This document shows positions 12,131 to 13,425 of a stretch of 13,425 nt of DNA, piece after piece. The stretch is taken from NCBI GenBank assembly GCA_964473285.1, contig CAYYOI010000045.1, positions 1 through 13,425 on the forward strand, given 5' to 3'. A program made the translations under genes and the position numbers. The DNA is from JBNJGT01 sp964473285. GTDB taxonomy: Archaea; Nanobdellota; Nanobdellia; Woesearchaeales; JACJVW01. The notes under the pieces were generated by a model. It saw only the letters and a list, made by a program, of their open reading frames with translations, was not told the origin of the DNA and did not search any database. The first letter of the stretch is position 1. The number at the start of each line of letters is the position of its first letter.

Positions 12131-13063
12131 ATGAAGCTAGAGAATCAAATTCAAAACCTTGTGAATCAGTACGAAGAATATATAACATTTCCAATATCAA
12201 GAGAAGATTTGCCTGATCTTCTGAAAGCACCTGAACAAGTGGTAAAAGTATGGTATGCCTGGCGACAAGATACGCTTGAGGTTGAAGAGAACCAGACAAC
12301 ATCTGATCGTCTTTTGGTCTGTGCACTTGCATCAAATAATCAGGAATATGCAGAGCACATCATAAATAGATTAACTGATGTTTCACTTGATTACACGGAG
12401 AACAAGATAATATTTCAGGATGCTTTGTTTGAACTTGAGCCCTTGGTAAAAAAGTTGAAGAAACTTTATAAAAGCCAGTATAAGGATGATATCCTTACTC
12501 CACTTGCAACTCCTAATAAAAAACCTGAAGTAGAACCTACAAGAAAACCTGAAGCAGAAAATATGGAGGAAAAGGTATCTCGTGAAGCTGCTCCTGAGCC
12601 AAGTCCAAGAACCCCAGTTCGTGATTCAATTGATGCTATTAAAGGTTATGTGGTGCTTGATGATCTTAAAAGAGCCCCTTTGTTCTTCAAGCCATGGGTA
12701 AAGACACTTCAGAAGTCAGAAATTGAAATGGGAAAGAGCAAAGTTAGGTATAATGATGAAATGTTCACTATTGAATCGCTTTATACAGATAAAAAGGGAA
12801 ATATGCTATATGCTAAGACACCGCAGGGATACTTGGGTGAACTCTCTTTTAATGAGGACGAATCCCTTGTCGCAGGAACCAAGCGTGCCAGCAAGCCGCA
12901 CTTTGCGTTGGATGAAGTCTATTCACCGCTACATGATGATATCATTCCGATCACCAAAGTCTACTTATGTCACCAGCTGGCTGACGAATTTGTTCGTATT
13001 CAAAATGTGGCAAGGGCAGTGTTTGTGCCGGAATATGATTATATGGCTTCAGAAATTCTGTAA
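12131..13063 (+). CDS. Hypothetical two-part protein with a charged Pro/Glu linker, 310 aa
   Basis: I do not recognise this family. The N-terminal part (1-125) is helical and acidic, with heptad-like LENQIQNLVNQYEEYI at the start and a lysine-rich helix near 105-117. A low-complexity linker (about 126-164) rich in P, E, K and A follows. The C-terminal part (165-310) looks like a beta-rich globular domain (GYVVLDDL, SKVRYNDEMFTIESLY, MLYAKTPQGYLGELSF) ending in helices. There is no signal peptide, membrane helix or cysteine cluster. The design suggests two domains joined by a flexible arm, such as an adaptor or nucleic-acid-associated protein, but I assign no function. The start is fixed by the TATA box at 12100-12109. 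It ends 2 nt from the convergent membrane-protein gene. Confidence 0.75.
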   Translation: MKLENQIQNLVNQYEEYITFPISREDLPDLLKAPEQVVKVWYAWRQDTLEVEENQTTSDRLLVCALASNNQEYAEHIINRLTDVSLDYTENKIIFQDALFELEPLVKKLKKLYKSQYKDDILTPLATPNKKPEVEPTRKPEAENMEEKVSREAAPEPSPRTPVRDSIDAIKGYVVLDDLKRAPLFFKPWVKTLQKSEIEMGKSKVRYNDEMFTIESLYTDKKGNMLYAKTPQGYLGELSFNEDESLVAGTKRASKPHFALDEVYSPLHDDIIPITKVYLCHQLADEFVRIQNVARAVFVPEYDYMASEIL

Positions 13064-13065
13064 GA

Positions 13066-13329
13066 TTATTTTTCCATCCTACGCAGGGCTTCACCAAGGT
13101 AACGGGTGATACGTCCCTCGTAGCCTTTCTTCTCAAGCCCGTACTTGAACTTGTATATCAAATTACGTATGAGAACGTATTCTGAAGCGAGAATCATTAT
13201 CCCTATAGGTATCACAACTATTGCAGGGCCAGGAGTTACCGTAAGGATAAGTCCAAAGAGTATTATTGTTATCCCTATTATTGTTATGCCTACGCGTTTT
13301 ATAATCTTGATTGGCCTGACTTTTTTCAC
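13066..13329 (-). CDS. Small membrane protein, PGPGW-like
   Basis: An 87-aa protein with a basic N-terminus and two hydrophobic segments (about 12-30 and 35-55) separated by TVTPGPA. It then runs into ASEYVLIRNLIYKFKYGLEKK and a charged tail. The layout and the PGP motif between the helices, followed by hydrophobic residues and a conserved-looking E, match the putative PGPGW transmembrane family (PF09656), whose function is unknown. The start is a GTG at 13329. A TATA-like ATTATTAAAT (13351-13360) lies 22-31 nt upstream, which supports it and implies a leaderless transcript. No in-frame ATG is nearby. Confidence 0.7.
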   Translation of the reverse strand: MKKVRPIKIIKRVGITIIGITIILFGLILTVTPGPAIVVIPIGIMILASEYVLIRNLIYKFKYGLEKKGYEGRITRYLGEALRRMEK

Positions 13330-13350
13330 ATAATAAAGATTTCAGAAATC

Positions 13351-13360
13351 ATTTAATAAT
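13351..13360 (-). promoter_or_regulatory. TATA-like box of the PGPGW-like gene
   Basis: ATTATTAAAT on the minus strand, 22-31 nt before the GTG start at 13329. The remaining 65 nt to the window edge are AT-rich with no gene visible. Confidence 0.4.
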
Positions 13361-13425
13361 CTTGCGAATTAAGACATTGGTAATTTAAAAAGACATAAAT
13401 ATAAGTTCATCTCAATAATTTAGAG

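Noticed and set aside
1..13425. CRISPR arrays, insertion sequences, phage genes or long repeats
   Set aside because: I saw no spaced direct repeats, transposase motifs, terminal inverted repeats or integrase genes. The tRNA 3' end is not duplicated elsewhere in the window.

Overview
This 13.4 kb window most likely comes from an uncultivated archaeon of the DPANN kind (a Woesearchaeota/Pacearchaeota-like lineage is my inference). The reasons are a single-domain archaeal histone, an archaeal-type AMP phosphorylase, a form III RuBisCO, TATA-type promoters at a fixed distance from start codons, a tRNA without an encoded CCA, very compact spacing and several unrecognisable short proteins. Some genes have a bacterial flavour (class I GAPDH, CYTH protein, patatin-like protein), as is common in such genomes.

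Layout. Positions 1-2400 hold three minus-strand genes: an unknown 222-aa protein, a family 2 glycosyltransferase and a CYTH/triphosphate-tunnel protein. Positions 2400-2857 have no confident gene, only a possible 56-codon ORF behind a good promoter. At 2858-4312 an unknown protein and a patatin-like lipase diverge from a shared promoter region. At 4298-6270 (minus) lie form III RuBisCO and, 32 nt downstream, an orotate-phosphoribosyltransferase-like enzyme. A small FHA-domain gene, apparently frameshifted, diverges from RuBisCO. Then come tRNA-Val(GAC) and a tight plus-strand string: AI-2E-family membrane protein, AMP phosphorylase, histone (6906-9762). At 9757-12057 (minus) are a DUF2238-like membrane protein, GAPDH and a flavodoxin-fold reductase with a four-cysteine cluster. 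The window closes with an unknown 310-aa protein and a small PGPGW-like membrane protein.

How it fits together. AMP phosphorylase releases ribose-1,5-bisphosphate (R15P) from nucleoside monophosphates. An isomerase, not seen in this window, would convert it to ribulose-1,5-bisphosphate, and RuBisCO makes two 3-phosphoglycerate. GAPDH belongs to the triose part of glycolysis that 3-phosphoglycerate enters. A PRPP-using transferase beside RuBisCO could recycle the freed base. So two of the three dedicated enzymes of the archaeal NMP-to-3PG pathway lie within about 4.5 kb, in two opposed transcription units.

Promoters. Most genes that appear to have their own promoter carry a TATA-like box 22-32 nt before the start codon, which predicts leaderless mRNAs. 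RuBisCO and GAPDH are exceptions: their TATA boxes lie about 39-47 nt upstream and each has a Shine-Dalgarno sequence in a roughly 15-nt leader. This rule also helped me to choose start codons (glycosyltransferase, RuBisCO) and to spot small candidate ORFs.
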